Notes: a model not told the origin generated them from the sequence alone. Shown: positions 23,010 to 35,520, counted from the first letter of the stretch. The stretch is 64,000 nucleotides of DNA from Fistularia commersonii (GCA_037954325.1 JBBMNZ010000001.1:10235758-10299757); one strand, 5' to 3'. Numbers and translations: made by a program.

Positions 23010-25280
23010 GGTCATTTTCTCTCTTCCCAGTGGTAAAACATCTGCACCATGGTCCTGCAGACATCTAAAGATCTGAGCCTCCTGAGGAAGAACAGGCCCT
23101 TCTCAAAGGAGGCGTTGGTGTTCACAGTCCAGCCCAGTATATTGTCCAAGTGGACACCCAGGTACTTGTAGTTGTCCACAATGTCCATTTCTGTACCCCT
23201 GACAGTGACCGGGTACAGATGGTCCTTTGTTTCCTGAAATCCACCAGTAGCTCCTTTATCTTTGTCACATTGAGCTGCAGGTGGTTCAGTCCATGCCACT
23301 CCACAAACATGTCCACCACGCTTCTGTACTCCTCCCCCTAGCCTCTGTTGATGCAGCCCACGATGGCACAGTCATCTGAGAATTTCTGCAGGTGGCAGGA
23401 CTGCGAGGAGAACCTGAAGTCCGAGGTGTACAGCGTAAACAGGAAGGGAGACAGGACAGTCCCCTGTCGCACCCCCGTGCTGCTCACAATGGTGTTCAAT
23501 GTGATGTTTCCCAGCCTCACGTACTGTGGCCGGCCTGTGAGGTAGTTGTTGATCCAGGCCGCGAGTGGGGCATCCACCTGCATGTCCAGAAGCTTTCTGT
23601 TCTGCAGGGCAGGTCAAATGGTGTTAAAAGCACTGGAGAAGTCAAAGAACTCAAATGACTCTCACAATGCTTCCTGCCTCCTCCAGGTGGGTGTAGATTC
23701 TGTGCAGCAAGAAGATGATGGCTTCTTCCATCCCTCCCTGGGGCTGGTATGCGAACTGCAGGGGGTCCAGCGAAGGTCCGAAGACTGTGTGAAGGTGCCT
23801 CAGGACGAGCCTCTCCAGCAACTTCATGACGTGTGATGTCAGGGCCACTGGTCTGCAGTTGTTGTGTGTGCTAGGATGCTTCTTCTTGGGCACTGGGACC
23901 AGGCATGAGGTTTTCCACTGGTCAGGGACAACCATCTGGATCAGGCTCAGGTTGAAGAGATGTATGAAGATCCCACACAGCTGAGAGGCACATCCTTTCA
24001 GCTCTCTGGGGCTAAGGCCATCAGGGCCAGCAGCTTTCCTGGGACGAAGGCGACTAAACTCTCTTCTCACCTCCTCAGCGGTGAAGGTGACAGGAGGGGT
24101 TGGAGAGAGTCCCAGTGGGGGGCAGGAGGGCTGAGGTGTTGACAAGAGGTCGTACAGGGGAGCAGAAGAGGTGCGTGGGCGAGGGGAAAAAGTCTTTGAA
24201 GTGTGGGGTGAGGGCACATGGGGAGGAAAATCCAGAGTGGAGCTGGGGGGAGGTTGGGCAGAGGCTCCTTCATCAAATCTGTTGAAAAACAGGTTCAGTT
24301 CATTGGCCTCATTGGCCTAAGGTCTCCTTCCATCGTCTGGCTTGCCTGTTTTCCATGGCCAGTGATTGTTTTCAACCCACTCCACACCTCCCTCATGTTG
24401 TTCTGCTGGAGTTTGCTCTCCAGCTTTCTGCTATAACTGTCCTTGCCCTCTCCCATCTTCTCCCTCAGCTCAGTCTGCACCTTCTTCAGCTCCTCTTTGT
24501 CTCCGCTCCTGAATGCCGCTTTCTTCCCGTTCAGCGTATCCTTTATGTCATTGGTCACTCAGGGCTTGTTGTTTGAGAAACAACGCAGTGTCTTGGTGGG
24601 GATGATGTAGTTAGTGCAGAAGTTCCCATAGTCCGTAATGCAGCTGAAAGTTTTTCGATGTCCTCTCCCTGATCTTCGCAGAGTACATCCCAGTCAGTCG
24701 TCTCAGAGCATCCCTGCAGAGTCAGTTCTGCCTCCTGTGACCACCTCTGGACAGTTCTGGTGATCACAGGTTGCCGCTGGACTTCAGGAACATAGCGAGG
24801 CTTTAAGTGGACCAGATTGTGGTCTGATCTGCCCAGAGCAGGGAGAGTTGTGCAGCTGTATGTGTCCTTGGCGTTGGCGTTGGCATTGGCGTACAGCAGG
24901 TCCAGGGTTTTTGTCTCTTGTCTTGCAATACACAAACTGTTTGAAAGTGGGCAGAGATGATGACAGGGTGGCGTGGTTGAAATCCCCAGACATGGCAATG
25001 AAGGCACTGGGGTGCCAGGTCTGAAATCTTGTGACCGCAGAGCTGATAACGACATTAGCCCGCGGTGCATCGGCAGACGGTGGGATGTAAACAGTGATGA
25101 TGATAGCGTGGGAAAACTCTCTGGGCAGATAGTATGGCTCACTGCCAACAGTTTGATGTTGCGACCACGCTCCTTCACCGTGACATGTCCGGGATTGCAC
25201 CACTTATTGTTTACAAACACAGCGACACCTCTTCCTTTCTTCTTCCCGCTGCCGGCGGCAAGAAGAACCCCAAATTCCAT
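23010..25280 (-). mobile_element. CR1-group (Rex1/L2-like) LINE, broken
   Basis: Minus-strand frames run from the endonuclease to the RT C-terminus. The endonuclease lies at 25286-24560 in two overlapping frames (GRGVAVFVNNKW; PYYLPREFSHAIIITVYIPP; LGRSDHNLVHLKPRYVP with the GxSDH motif). The RT N-terminus is at 24217-23651 (LRPRKAAGPDGLSPRELKGC). RT motifs follow at 23583-23340 (STGVRQGTVLSPFLFTLYTS; LQKFSDDCAIVGCI) and YKYLGVHLDN at 23170. Frameshifts separate the pieces. The catalytic box reads FSDD, common in this group. The N-terminal end is cut at the Tc1 terminus near 25280. Confidence 0.87.
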
Positions 25281-26761
25281 TCTCAAAAAATTAGCATATC
25301 ACGAAAAGGTACTCTAAACGAGCGATTAACCCAATCATCCGAATCGACGAATTAACTCTAAACACCTGCAAAAGATTCCTGAGGCTTTAAAAAACTCTGA
25401 GCCTGGTTCATTACCTAAAACTGCAATCATGGGTAAGACTGCCGACCTGACAGCTCTCCAGAATGCCATCATTGACACCCTCTAGCAAGAGGGTAAGACA
25501 CAGAGAGAAACCTCTGATCGAATAGGCCAGGCCTGGAATAGGCTGTTCCCAGGGTGCTGTATCAAGGCACCTCAGTGGGACGCCTGTGGGAAGGAAAAGT
25601 GTGGCAGAAAACGCAGCACAACCAGAGGAGGTTACTGGACCATGAGGAAAATTGTGGAGAAGGGCAAATTCCAGACCTTGGGGGAGCTGTGGAAGCAGTG
25701 GACTGAGTCTGGAGTAGAAATATCAAGAGCCACCGTGCACAGGTGTGTGCAGGAAATGGGCTATAGGTGCCGCATTCCCAGGTCAGACCACTTTTGAACC
25801 AGAAACAGCGGCAGAAGCGCCTGACCTGGGCTACAGAGAAGCGGCACTGGACTGTTGCTCAGTTGTCCAAAGTACTCTTTTAGGATGAAAGCAAATTTTG
25901 CATGTCATTCGGAAATCAAGGTGCCAGAGTCGGATGGAAGACTGGTGAGAAGGAAATGCCAAAAGGCCTGAGGTCCAGTGTCAAGTACCCACAGTCAGTG
26001 ATGCTCTGGGGTGCCATGTCAGCTGCTGGTGTTGGTCCACTGTGTTTTATCAAGGGAAGGGTCAATGCAGCTAGTTACCAGGAGATTTTGGAGCACTCCA
26101 TGCTTCCATCTGCTGAAAAGCTTTATGGAGATGAAGATTTCATTTTTCATCACGACCTGGCACCTGCTCACAATGTCAAAACCACTGGTAAATGGTTTAC
26201 TGACCATGGTATTACTGTGCTCAACTGGCCTGCCAACTCTCCTGACCTGAACCCCATCGAGACTCTGTGGGATATTGTGAAGAGGAAGTTGAGAGACACC
26301 AGACCCAACACCGTGGATGAGCTTAAGGCCGCTATCGAAGCATCCTGGGCCTCCATAACACCTCAGCAGTGCCAGCGGCTGATTGCCTCCATGCCACGCC
26401 GCATTGAAGCAGTCATTTCTGCCAAAGGATTCTCAAACAAGTATTGAGTGCATAACTGAACATAAGTAATTGAAGGTTGACTTTTTTGTATTAAAAACTT
26501 TTTTTTTTTTATTGGTCGGATGATAATTGCTAATTTTATGAGATAGGGATTTTTGTTTTTTCTTGACTCTTTTGCCCAAATCATCAATATTAAAACAAAA
26601 AAAAAAGGCTTGAACTATTTCAGTTGCATGTAATGAATCTAAAATATATGAAAGTTTAATTTTTATCACATGGAACAAACGCCAATGTGGAACACACATT
26701 TATTACATTATGGAAAATAATGCCCATATCACAATATGCTAATTTTTTGAGAAGAGCCTGT
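25281..26761 (+). mobile_element. Tc1-family DNA transposon, nearly full length
   Basis: The left repeat begins TCTCAAAAAATTAGCATATC and the right repeat ends ATATGCTAATTTTTTGAGAA then GAGCCTGTA, an inverted match. The outermost 10-12 bases of the left end are missing where it meets the LINE. The transposase frame starts at 25429 (MGKTADLTALQNAIIDTL) but has an early stop and a further stop just before the first catalytic Asp at 25885. The right end is followed by TATA, consistent with a TA target. Confidence 0.9.
25902..26447 (+). pseudogene. Tc1 transposase, C-terminal catalytic part
   Basis: The 181-residue open frame holds the catalytic core: DESKF lies just upstream (25885), HHDLAPAHN carries the second Asp, and LNWPANSPDLNPIETLWDIV carries the Glu at the DD34E position. 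The frame ends with the normal C-terminus (SAKGFSNKY). Stops upstream separate it from the DNA-binding domain, so it cannot make a complete enzyme. It is the best-preserved Tc1 core in the window. Confidence 0.9.
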
Positions 26762-26762
26762 A

Positions 26763-26880
26763 TATACTGCTCAGAAAATAGAGGGAACACTTAAACAACA
26801 CAATGTAACTCCAAATCAATCGCACTTCTGTAACATCAAACTGTCCACATAAGAATCAACACTGATTGATTTATACTTGT
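26763..26880 (+). mobile_element. terminal fragment of a second Tc1-like element
   Basis: ACTGCTCAGAAAATAGAGGG then AACACTTAAACAACACAATG is the terminal repeat of another common fish Tc1-like family. It starts immediately at the TA next to the preceding Tc1 and fades out after about 120 bp. The rest of that element is absent. Confidence 0.6.
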
Positions 26881-27049
26881 TTGAAAGGACATTAAAGCTG
26901 GATCTGCCTGTAGTGTGTTCTTCCAATTTAATTTTGAATGTGACTCCAAATCCATACCTCCATGGGTTAATGAATTTGATTTCCATCAATCATTTTTGTA
27001 TGATTTTGTTGTCAGCACATTCAACTATTAAAAGAACGGAGTATTTCTC

Positions 27050-29040
27050 CTTTTCCTTATAGCTTTTCCCTTCAGGGGTCGCCACAGCAAATCAACCATC
27101 TCCATCGAACTCTATTCTCTGTATCCTCCTGTCTTACACCAGCTACCTTTATATCCTCTCTCACTATGTCCATAAATCTTCTGTTTGGTCTTCCTCTAGA
27201 CCTCCTGCCTGGCAGCTCCAATTACAGCATCCGTCTACCAATATATTCTCTATCCCTCCTCTGACCGAACCAGCTCAGTTTGGCTTCTCTGGCCTTCTCT
27301 CCGAAAATTCCAACATGTGCTGTTCTTCTGATAGACTCATTCTTGATCCCATCCATCCTGGTCACTCCCAGAGAAACCTTAGCATCTTCATCTCCGCGAC
27401 TAGCTCTGCTTCCTGTCTTTTCTTCATTGTAACTATTTCTTGGCCATACAGCATCGCCAGTCTCACCGCTGTCTTGTACACCTTTCCTTTTATTCTGGCT
27501 GATAGTCTTCTATATGCTTTTCTCCACCCATTCCAACCTGTTTGAACCTGTTTCTTCACCTCTTTTCCACACTCTCCACTGCTCTTGACTGTTGACCCCA
27601 AGTACCTGATATCCTCCAACTTCTTGATCTCCAATCCCTGTATCCTAACTGTTCTTCCTGTGTTCCTCTCATTCACACACATATACTCTGTCTTGCTGTG
27701 ACCTTCCTCTCTTTTCCAGCTCTCTAGATTTTCTTCCATCTGTTCTCTGCTCTCACTACAGATCACAATGGCATCGGTAAACATCATGGTCCATGGAGAT
27801 TCCTGTTTCACCTCATCTGTCGGCCTGACCACCATCACTGCAAACAAGAAGGGGCTCAGAGCTGATCCCTAATGGAGTCCCACCTCCACCTTGAACTTCT
27901 CTGTCATTCCCTACAAACTACCTCACCACTGTCTCACAGCTAGCATACATGTCCTGCACCACTCTAACACACTTCTCTGCCACCCCAGGCTTCCTCATAT
28001 ATTCCAGAGTTCCTCTCTTGGCACCCTGTCATATGCTCTGTCTTGGTCTACAAAAAAAAAAAAAAAATGCAGCTCTCGCTGGCCTTCTCTGTACTTTTCT
28101 ATTAACATTCTCAAAGCAAATACTACATTTGTAGTACTCTTTCTGGGTATGAAGCCAGCTTCAGTCTCCTCTACTCTTTCCCATAACTTCATTGTATGGC
28201 TCATCAACTTTATCCCTCTATACTTGCCGCAATTCTGCACATACCCCTTATTCTGAAAAATGGGCACCATCACACTTCATCGCCATTCTTCAGGCATCTT
28301 CTCACTCTAAGATCATCTTGAATAATCTAGTCAGAATCTTGACCACTGACTCTCCTAGACACTTCCACTCCTCTATTGGTAAATCATCAGGACCAACTGC
28401 CTTTCCACTCTTCATCCTCTTCAATGCCTTCCTCACTACACTTTTTTTCATCAGCTCTTCAAAGTACTCTTTCCATCTTCCCATCACTCTCCCAGCATCT
28501 GTCAATACATTTCCCTCACTGTCCTTGATCAACCGGACCTGTTGTATATCCTTTCCATCTCTATCACGCGTTTTCACCAACCTGTATTGATCATTCTCTC
28601 CCTCCTTACTGTCTAACTGAGCATACAGGTCATTGCTTTCCCTTCAGGGGTCACCACAGCGAAGCCCTTGGTTTTGCCTTTGCTACCTCTATCTTTACCT
28701 TACGTTGTATCTCCCTATACTCCTGTCTGTTCTCTTCAGTCCCCTCAGTGTCCATCTTCTTTGCAAACCGCTCTCTCTGTATATACTCCTGCACTTCCTC
28801 ATTCCACAACCAAGTCTCCTTATCTACTTTCCTTCCAGATTACACACCAAGTACTCTTCTACCTGTCTCCCTGATAACACTAGCAGTTGTTGTCCAATCA
28901 TCTGGAAGCTCACCCTGACCACACAGACCCTTTCTCAACTCCTCCCTTAAAACCGTACAACACTCCTTCCTTTTCAGCTTCCACCACTTTGTCCACCTTG
29001 TATCGATTAGAGGACTAAACCAAATCACTGTCAAGAATAA
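27050..29040 (-). mobile_element. RTE-type LINE, long broken copy
   Basis: The 3' tail is at 27062-27100. Going up in coordinate, the minus strand gives the C-terminal region (27362-27600), the RT with a damaged catalytic box (MMFTDAIVICSESREQMEEN, where FADD reads FTDA), the segment KSTTNVVFALRMLIEKYREG at 28130, the RT entry at 28302-28580 (ALKRMKSGKAVGPDDLPIEE) and the linker between endonuclease and RT (28633-29034). A 31-bp piece identical to the element's own 3' tail sits inside the linker at 28635-28665. The endonuclease is missing. Confidence 0.88.
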
Positions 29041-29169
29041 ATATTCTCTCCTGTCTTCAGCCTTTGAACCTGCTCAAGGAGCCGCCATTTTCTCAAAGCT
29101 TGATCTCCAAAACCTACCACCTTGTTCAGAACTGCCATAGAGATGAATGGAAGAGAGCCTTCAAGAACT

Positions 29170-29620
29170 CCTCCTTTCGGCTTTCCCTTCAGGGGTCACC
29201 ACAGCGAAGCATACCAGTCACCCTAGGTTTTGCCTTTGCTACCTCTATCTTTACGTTGTATCTCCCTGTACTCCTGTCCTCTTCAGTCCTCTCGGTGTCC
29301 CACTTCTTTCCTAACCTCTTTCTCTGTATATACTCCTGTACTTCCTCATTGCACCACCAAGTCTCCTTATCTACTTTCCTTCCAGATGATACACCAAGTA
29401 CTTTCCTACCTGTCTCCCTGACAACATTAGCTGTAGTTGTCCAATCATCTGGAAGCTCTCCCTGACCACCCAGAGCCTTTCTCAACTCCTCCCTGAAAAC
29501 CATGCATCACTCCTCCCTTTTCAGCTTCCACCACTTTGTCCTCTGGCCTGCCTTTGTCCTTTGATCTTCTTTGTCATCAGAGTAATCCTACAAACCACCA
29601 TCCTATGCTGTCTGGCTACA
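29170..29620 (-). mobile_element. short RTE derivative: linker joined to 3' tail
   Basis: The linker region (ELPDDWTTTANVVRETGRKV; WWCNEEVQEYIQRKRLGKKW; NVKIEVAKAKPR) runs straight into the RTE tail GCTTCGCTGTGGTGACCCCT then GAAGGGAAAGCCGAAAGGAG at 29170-29210. The whole reverse transcriptase is missing between them. This is an internally deleted, non-autonomous form of the neighbouring RTE. Confidence 0.78.
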
Positions 29621-29981
29621 CTCTTACCTATGAATGAATGATGACTGGGGCAATCCCAAAACAAAAATGCAAAAATAAGCAATGCAGATGGCATTGATTT
29701 CCGCTGAAATTCATCTGATAAGGAAAGAAGAACGAACGTAAAAGATACAAGCATCAAAATATAAAAACTGGGAAATATGTTCCCTATTTTGTATTGTTTT
29801 GTCTTAAAAAGCCCCCCACCTTAAAAAGCCCCCCCCCACCCCCATAGACCCTACTCTTGGTCCCTCCTCCCCGTCTCTCCATCTTCTTTAGTTGAATATT
29901 TAGGTCATGACGGGAACACTTTTTCCAGGCAAAGAACTTAATGTCCACTTGCTCTCCAGCTTCTGATTTGCAATTGGAAAC

Positions 29982-30391
29982 TGTTAGAGTAATTTACCTT
30001 ATGTAGCAAGACTGTCTGTGTTATATTATCATGTGAGAACCATATCCTGTTTTATGAGCTATACAAGCTGATACTTTATCCTGTTATTTATCTGCTATGC
30101 AACTGACTGTGCTGAAACCATAAATTATCGCATGAAGAAGCGAACTGCCGAGAGAACATCGCGTGCGAAGCGACACCCAACAGGGCAAGTGTCTGCCTAT
30201 TAACTATTATCTTGCTTACGCAAATGTAACAATGCCATTACAAATAAAAGCTCATGCTATCGAAGGAAAGTCAAAGCTGTCTGGAGACTACTATACGGTG
30301 GTGCTCCAACTGACTCTCCTCGCAAGCTGAACAGACTTGACTCGTCTCCTGTCTTCCTTATAGTGTTGATGTCGGCCCTTGAACCCCGACA
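29982..30391 (+). repeat. solo LTR with 5-bp target duplication
   Basis: The element begins TGTTAGAGTAATTTACC and ends TTGAACCCCGACA. It is flanked by identical GAAAC at 29977-29981 and 30392-30396. Length is 410 bp, with AATAAA at 30243-30248 in the expected R-region position. TG...CA ends plus a 5-bp duplication fit a retrovirus-like or Gypsy LTR that lost its interior by LTR-LTR recombination. Orientation is inferred from the AATAAA. Confidence 0.82.
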
Positions 30392-30507
30392 GAAACATAC
30401 AATGGATTAGCTGGAGAGAGTTCAAGGCGAATGACCCTATCATGTGTGGAAGACCCAGTGAATTCAGACCCTCTATTGCCACAAAGAGGACCCGAACACC
30501 ACTCAAG

Positions 30508-31207
30508 GGTTAAGCAAGGGGACACGTCTGGCACTGCAGAATTTGAGTACCTGGCAGCGTATTGTGTTATTGATGGTAGCCTTTGTTACTTTGGTCCCAG
30601 CTCTATGCAGGTCATTCACTATATCCCCCTATGTGGTTCCAGGATTTTTGCTCACCGTTCTTGTGATCATTTTGAACCCACGAGGTGAGATCTTGCATGG
30701 AGCCCCAGATCGTGGGAGATTATCACTGGTCCTGTATGTCTTCCATTTTGTAATAATTGCACCCACATTTGATTTCTTCACATCAAGCTACTTACCTGTT
30801 GCAGATTCAGTCTTCCCAGCCTGGTGCAGGTCCACAGTTTTGTTTCTGGTGCCTTTTGACAGCGCTTTGATGTTGGTCATATGGTAGTTTGGAGTGTGAC
30901 TGTTTGAGGTTGTGGACAGGTGTCTTTTATTCTGATAACCAGTTCAAACAGGTGTCATTAATACATGCAACATGTGGAGGACTACGGAGCCTCTTAAAAA
31001 AGAAGTAACAGGTCTGTGAGAGCCAGCAATCTTGCTTGTGACCAAATACTTATTTTCCACCATGATTTGCAAATAAATTCTTTAAAAAGATTTTTCTCAT
31101 TCCGTTTCTCATAATTGAAGTGTACCTATGATGAAAATTACAGGCCTCTCATATTTATAAGTGGGAGAACTTGGTATGTTGGTGGCTCACTAAATACTTT
31201 TTTGCCC
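30508..31207 (-). mobile_element. Tc1-family transposon, 5' half
   Basis: The right end ACTAAATACTTTTTTGCCCC then TCTGTATGTA is a classic fish Tc1 terminus followed by its long inverted repeat. The minus strand then encodes the DNA-binding part of the transposase with stops. The copy breaks off near 30508, so the catalytic core and the other terminus are missing. Confidence 0.82.
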
Positions 31208-31459
31208 CTCTGTATGTACAAACACAGACACACACACAGACAACAGATAATCTCATTACAGTGACGAGAGAGAAGTGGTCCAGACTCAGTAATCTCCAAG
31301 AAGCCTAGTTTTTGGAAGCTGTAAGACTTCTGTCTCCCAGTAGAGCAACATACGCAGCTGGCTTGTCAGCTAGTACGGCCCCGATTTTAAAACTGCCATT
31401 TAAAAAATATCAATAAACAACAAAATTGTATTTGTGTTTGTTTGTTCATTTCTGTTGTG

Positions 31460-31484
31460 TATGTGTTGTGTTGTGTTGTGTTGA
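31460..31484. repeat. (TGTGT)n short repeat
   Basis: A few tandem TGTGT units. Confidence 0.8.
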
Positions 31485-33300
31485 GATAAGGACTATCCTT
31501 AAAAGCTTTAAAGCTATCCTTTGTTGAAGGATAACTCTTTTTATGTAACATAAACCACAAGTTCACTCCTTTGCTACTCTGGTTAAGGCATCATCCCTTT
31601 ATCACTGTAACCTGTCTCCTTTCATGGACCAAACTATTCTGACTACAACCGAACCACAGTTGCTATGGCTACCCAGTCTAGGTTTGTGCGTATGGGGCTG
31701 GGGGATTGGTTGCCTGGGGCTTTTTGTTTTCATATCAAACATGTTTCTGTGTGAAGAGGGGAAGTTCCATTAGAAGCAGAAGAGAGAAAGTTGAAGTGGG
31801 GTTAAAAGGGTGGTGCGTGTTGGACACAAGGTAGGAATCACCACCTCACTCATACAAACTACACCCTAGGTGGCCATTGCGATATAAACACTGGGACTCT
31901 ACTCATGCCACTTGTTAATTGGTTGCAGGTTAATTAAGGGGCAAATTGAGTCAGGGCGAGGGGCTAGGACCCCTTTTGGCTTCTCCCGGGCATCCAGAGT
32001 GAGATAAATTCACCCCCCCACAACACGGGTGCTTTGCGTCCATTACATATGCTTGGGCAGTCTGGTATGCAGCACGATGCGTCACCTTACTGACACTGAA
32101 AAGTGACATCAACATGACAACATTATAAGGCAACTTTGATAAATGTGTATCAAAAAGGTCAACTTGGATTCACCTCAAAGTGTAAGTGCCACTAGTATAG
32201 CTCAGTCACTCTTTGATCCTAAGTCAGGCTCATGATCTCAACTCTGTTTGACCTCAAGCAAGTGTACTCAGAGAAAGGGAGAGAGGTGCAGTGAAGAGGG
32301 GGAAGTATCGGAATAAAACGTGTCTTTTTAAAACAAGCGACATACATAAGGCTTGGCCGGGAACCAAAGTTCTGGATGTGAAAGTTTATTCTGATATGCT
32401 GCATTAGAGTTGCAGTGTACCTTTACTCCTGGGAGCAAAAGTCTGCAGTCAGAGCATGCAGGTGGCGCTGCATGACAAGCCAATGAGTAGGACAAGGGAC
32501 TCTGAAACAAATGCTTATGAAGCCAACAAAAAAATTAAAATAACAAATATCTTTGGTTTCAAGCACTTTCTGATCTGAATCCATTAAGACAGCGGGTGAC
32601 CATCAAAAATAACATGTTTAAATGTAATAGTTCAGATTTGGATATGCTGCAGTACCCACAGACCATACTAAAATAACGACACAGTAACAGTAAAAATAAA
32701 TAATTAAATCAAATAAATAGAAAACAAATACAATAAATAGAAAACAAATAATAATTAAAATGAAAAAAAAGGGGTTATGCTGAGAAACAGGTTATGGGCT
32801 GAAGGGACCAACACTAAACAGCAATCTCGTGTAACCATACTCCTCATTTTCCTCTCCCCTTCACAGTTTTGTGATTCTATGGCATCACTCAATGTCTTCT
32901 TTTGAAAAGTGTTTCCTGAACATGAATAATAAGCTTCTCTTCACCAAAATCAGTTGATTTGAAATAAATGTCTTAGGAAAGAATCTTGGGAGGTGGGATC
33001 AGAGACAATAATAGGAGAAAGGAGGCTGAACCAGCCAAAGGAAATTAACACAGATATGTTTTTGTCCCATTCCAGATTATGATTTGGATATATAATTTTC
33101 TTTAAAAATCTTTGATCTAACTGATTTCATTTTTTGGATGTTTTTGTGTAAATGGAGATTTACTTACCATGTAGGTAGATTTCTAGATTAGCACTAATGA
33201 ATTCTAAATGATGTGAAGCTAACAAGTGGTGTCTTCTAATCCCCCTGTAAATATTTGTGTCCTATGGATTTCCCTAACCATTTTCATAACAATTATGTAA
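31485..33300. other. intergenic, AT-rich, nothing recognised
   Basis: No coding domain is seen. An A-rich run with AAATAAATAGAAAAC units lies at 32690-32760. Confidence 0.4.
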
Positions 33301-33303
33301 AAC

Positions 33304-33545
33304 TGGTTAAAACAACATCAGAACAGCGGGATCGCCGTCCTTTCGCCGTAAGCTGAAAACATACCTCTTCACCAAACAAAAAAAGGTGTATGCATGTATA
33401 TGGTTCTGAGATGGCTATTTGGTTTAGTGAGCACTTCTGACTACTGGTACTTTGGATCTTCAATGACTGAATTGCACTTCTTGTCAGTCGCTTTGGTTAA
33501 AAGCGTCTGCCAAATGACTGTAATGTACTGTAATGAAACATGGAA
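33304..33545 (+). mobile_element. L2-type LINE 3' tail
   Basis: The last residues of a LINE ORF can be read (FRRKLKTYLFTKQ), then CTTGTCAGTCGCTTTGGTTA followed by AAAGCGTCTGCCAAATGACT and a short ATGTACTGTA repeat. This is the common 3' end of fish L2-group LINEs, in the orientation opposite to the tail fragment at 3470. Confidence 0.65.
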
Positions 33546-33689
33546 ATTTGTTGTTATTTTTTTATTTGGAAATATCCACTACTATGAGCATGAGGGAATT
33601 CATCTATCAATAAAACCTCAAAGATGAAGTTACATTATTCAACATTTTTTTCTTTTAAAACTATACTTATGTGAGTTTTGCATATTCTG

Positions 33690-33755
33690 AAATATATTTA
33701 TAAATATATTTATATATATTTATATATAAATCCTATATATATATATTTATAAAAC
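33690..33755. repeat. (TATATTTA)n AT repeat
   Basis: Tandem TATATTTA/TATATA units. Confidence 0.85.
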
Positions 33756-33928
33756 TCACCCTACTAAAACTTTAAGTTCAATGTTATGTCACCTCTCATC
33801 TATTGACTAATGATTCCATGTGTCAGACTGAAGAACAGAATGAATGACTCACATGTCAGTCTCTACATGTGAGTTAACGTGTGTTTTAGTGTGTCTATAT
33901 GCATGGTCTTATGTGCGAAGATTTGGTA

Positions 33929-34113
33929 TGTTGTGGTGTTTCAAAGATGAAATAATGGCGGAGGCGTAGAGGAGTTTGGTTCTTTAATTTGAGACACCAA
34001 CAAAATACAACTGGAACTTGAACATCCGGGATCAACTAAATAAACCCGCCTTAACCACGCACGCCGACCGTTAGTCCCGTGGAGTGAGAGAGGACGCCCC
34101 TTTGTGTCCGCCA
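33929..34113 (-). repeat. Gypsy-type 3' LTR
   Basis: On the minus strand it begins TGGCGGACACAAAGGGGCGT at 34113 and ends CACCACAACA at 33929 (185 bp, TG...CA). It is preceded by a purine tract of Gs with one T at 34114-34127, as expected for a polypurine tract. It follows the integrase frames directly. Confidence 0.7.
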
Positions 34114-35520
34114 CCCCCCCACCCCCCGAACACCCAGAAGGGACTCAGGAAACACAATTAGCCCTGCACGGGAGTCCTGATGAGTCTGCCGAAACGGCTC
34201 CGACGTCCCTCAGGCACGACAACAGGAGGCGCTGGATGTTTGGTTTGCAGGGGCGTTGCCGCAGGCTTGGACGGCGGGCGGCCCCAGCGGGGTACTTGGA
34301 AAGTGGAGACATCTTCACCTGCCATCCTGTGTGCCCGTTTTAGCCGATCTAGCGTGATGCGCTCCCTACGCCCACCCCTGTCTTGCAATGGCGAGCGGTG
34401 AGCGTCATGCTTAACAAACACGAAATGAGCCGACATGAGCTCTGCTGGCACGAAAAGACCATGGGAAACAGTGGTGGGCCGGGTCCAGAAAACACAAACC
34501 TAGGGGTGCAATCGGCCGGGAAAGTGGAGCAGACCTCTCAGAAAAAAACTCTCCAGGAACACGTGATGGCTGACCGAGAACCAGCTCAGCGGGGGAGGAA
34601 TCGAGGTCATCCTTAGGAGCTGACCATAACCCAAGCAAGACCCACGGCAAACGGTCCACCCAATTGTCGCCTGAGAGCGCAGCTCGTAACGCCGCCTTCA
34701 GGCACCGGTGAAACCGCTCGCACAAGTAGTTAGCCTGAGGGTGGTACGCCGTCGTACGGTGCACTGTCATCCCCGAAAGACCCAGCCAACGCCGACCAGA
34801 GCAACGACACGAACTGCGGACCCCTGTCTGAAGTAATATCTGATGGGGTTCTAAAACTGGCAACCCAAGAAGACACAAATGCTCGAGACACATCCGCAGC
34901 AGCCGTGGAGGACAACAGGACCACCTCCGGCCACCTAGTAGTCCTATCCACGATGGTGAGTAGGTGGGTAAAACCCTGTGAAGCGGGTAGAGGGCCCACT
35001 AGGTCAAGATGGACATGATCAAAACACCTGGTAGCAATCGAGAACGGCGCAAGGGGTGCTCTTACATGCCGATGAACCTTGGCACGCTGGCATGCCACAC
35101 ACGCGGCTGCCCACTCCTTCACATCCCTACGAATGCCAGGCCAGACAAATTTGGCGCACAGAAGTTTCACTGATGCACGGACTCCCGGGTGTGAGAGCAA
35201 GTGCACAGAGTCGAAAACCCGATGCCGCCAGACCTCAGGGACCACCGGGTCGCGGCCAGCCAGTAGAGACATCGCAGAGACGACCGCAGAGCGAGGACAT
35301 CCTTGTCACTGGGCTGGTCGGTGGCCATAGCTGCAAAATCGATCCCAACATGCACAGGACAGACAAGCTCGGCAGCAAGCGCCTGGTGGCCAGATCTTTA
35401 CTCATGAGGCTCGGCCAGGCACAACCAGAACGACATGGGTCCCCCCTGGAAGGGGGGTTGGGTGCGGTGTGAGTCGGGCAGCAGCAGAAGGGGGGGACCT
35501 TGACAGCCTGATCCTCTTCA
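34114..35520 (-). mobile_element. Ty3/Gypsy integrase region, frameshifted
   Basis: The minus strand encodes an HHCC zinc-binding segment (HLLSHPG ... CVACQRAK), then the integrase core with HLDLVGPLPASQGFTHLLTI, TSDRGPQF and YHPQANYLCERFHRCLKAAL, which provide the D, D and E of the catalytic triad. A frameshift near 34800 separates the second Asp from the Glu. The C-terminal tail ends at about 34158 just before the LTR. Protease, RT and RNase H are absent on the 5' side. Confidence 0.87.
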
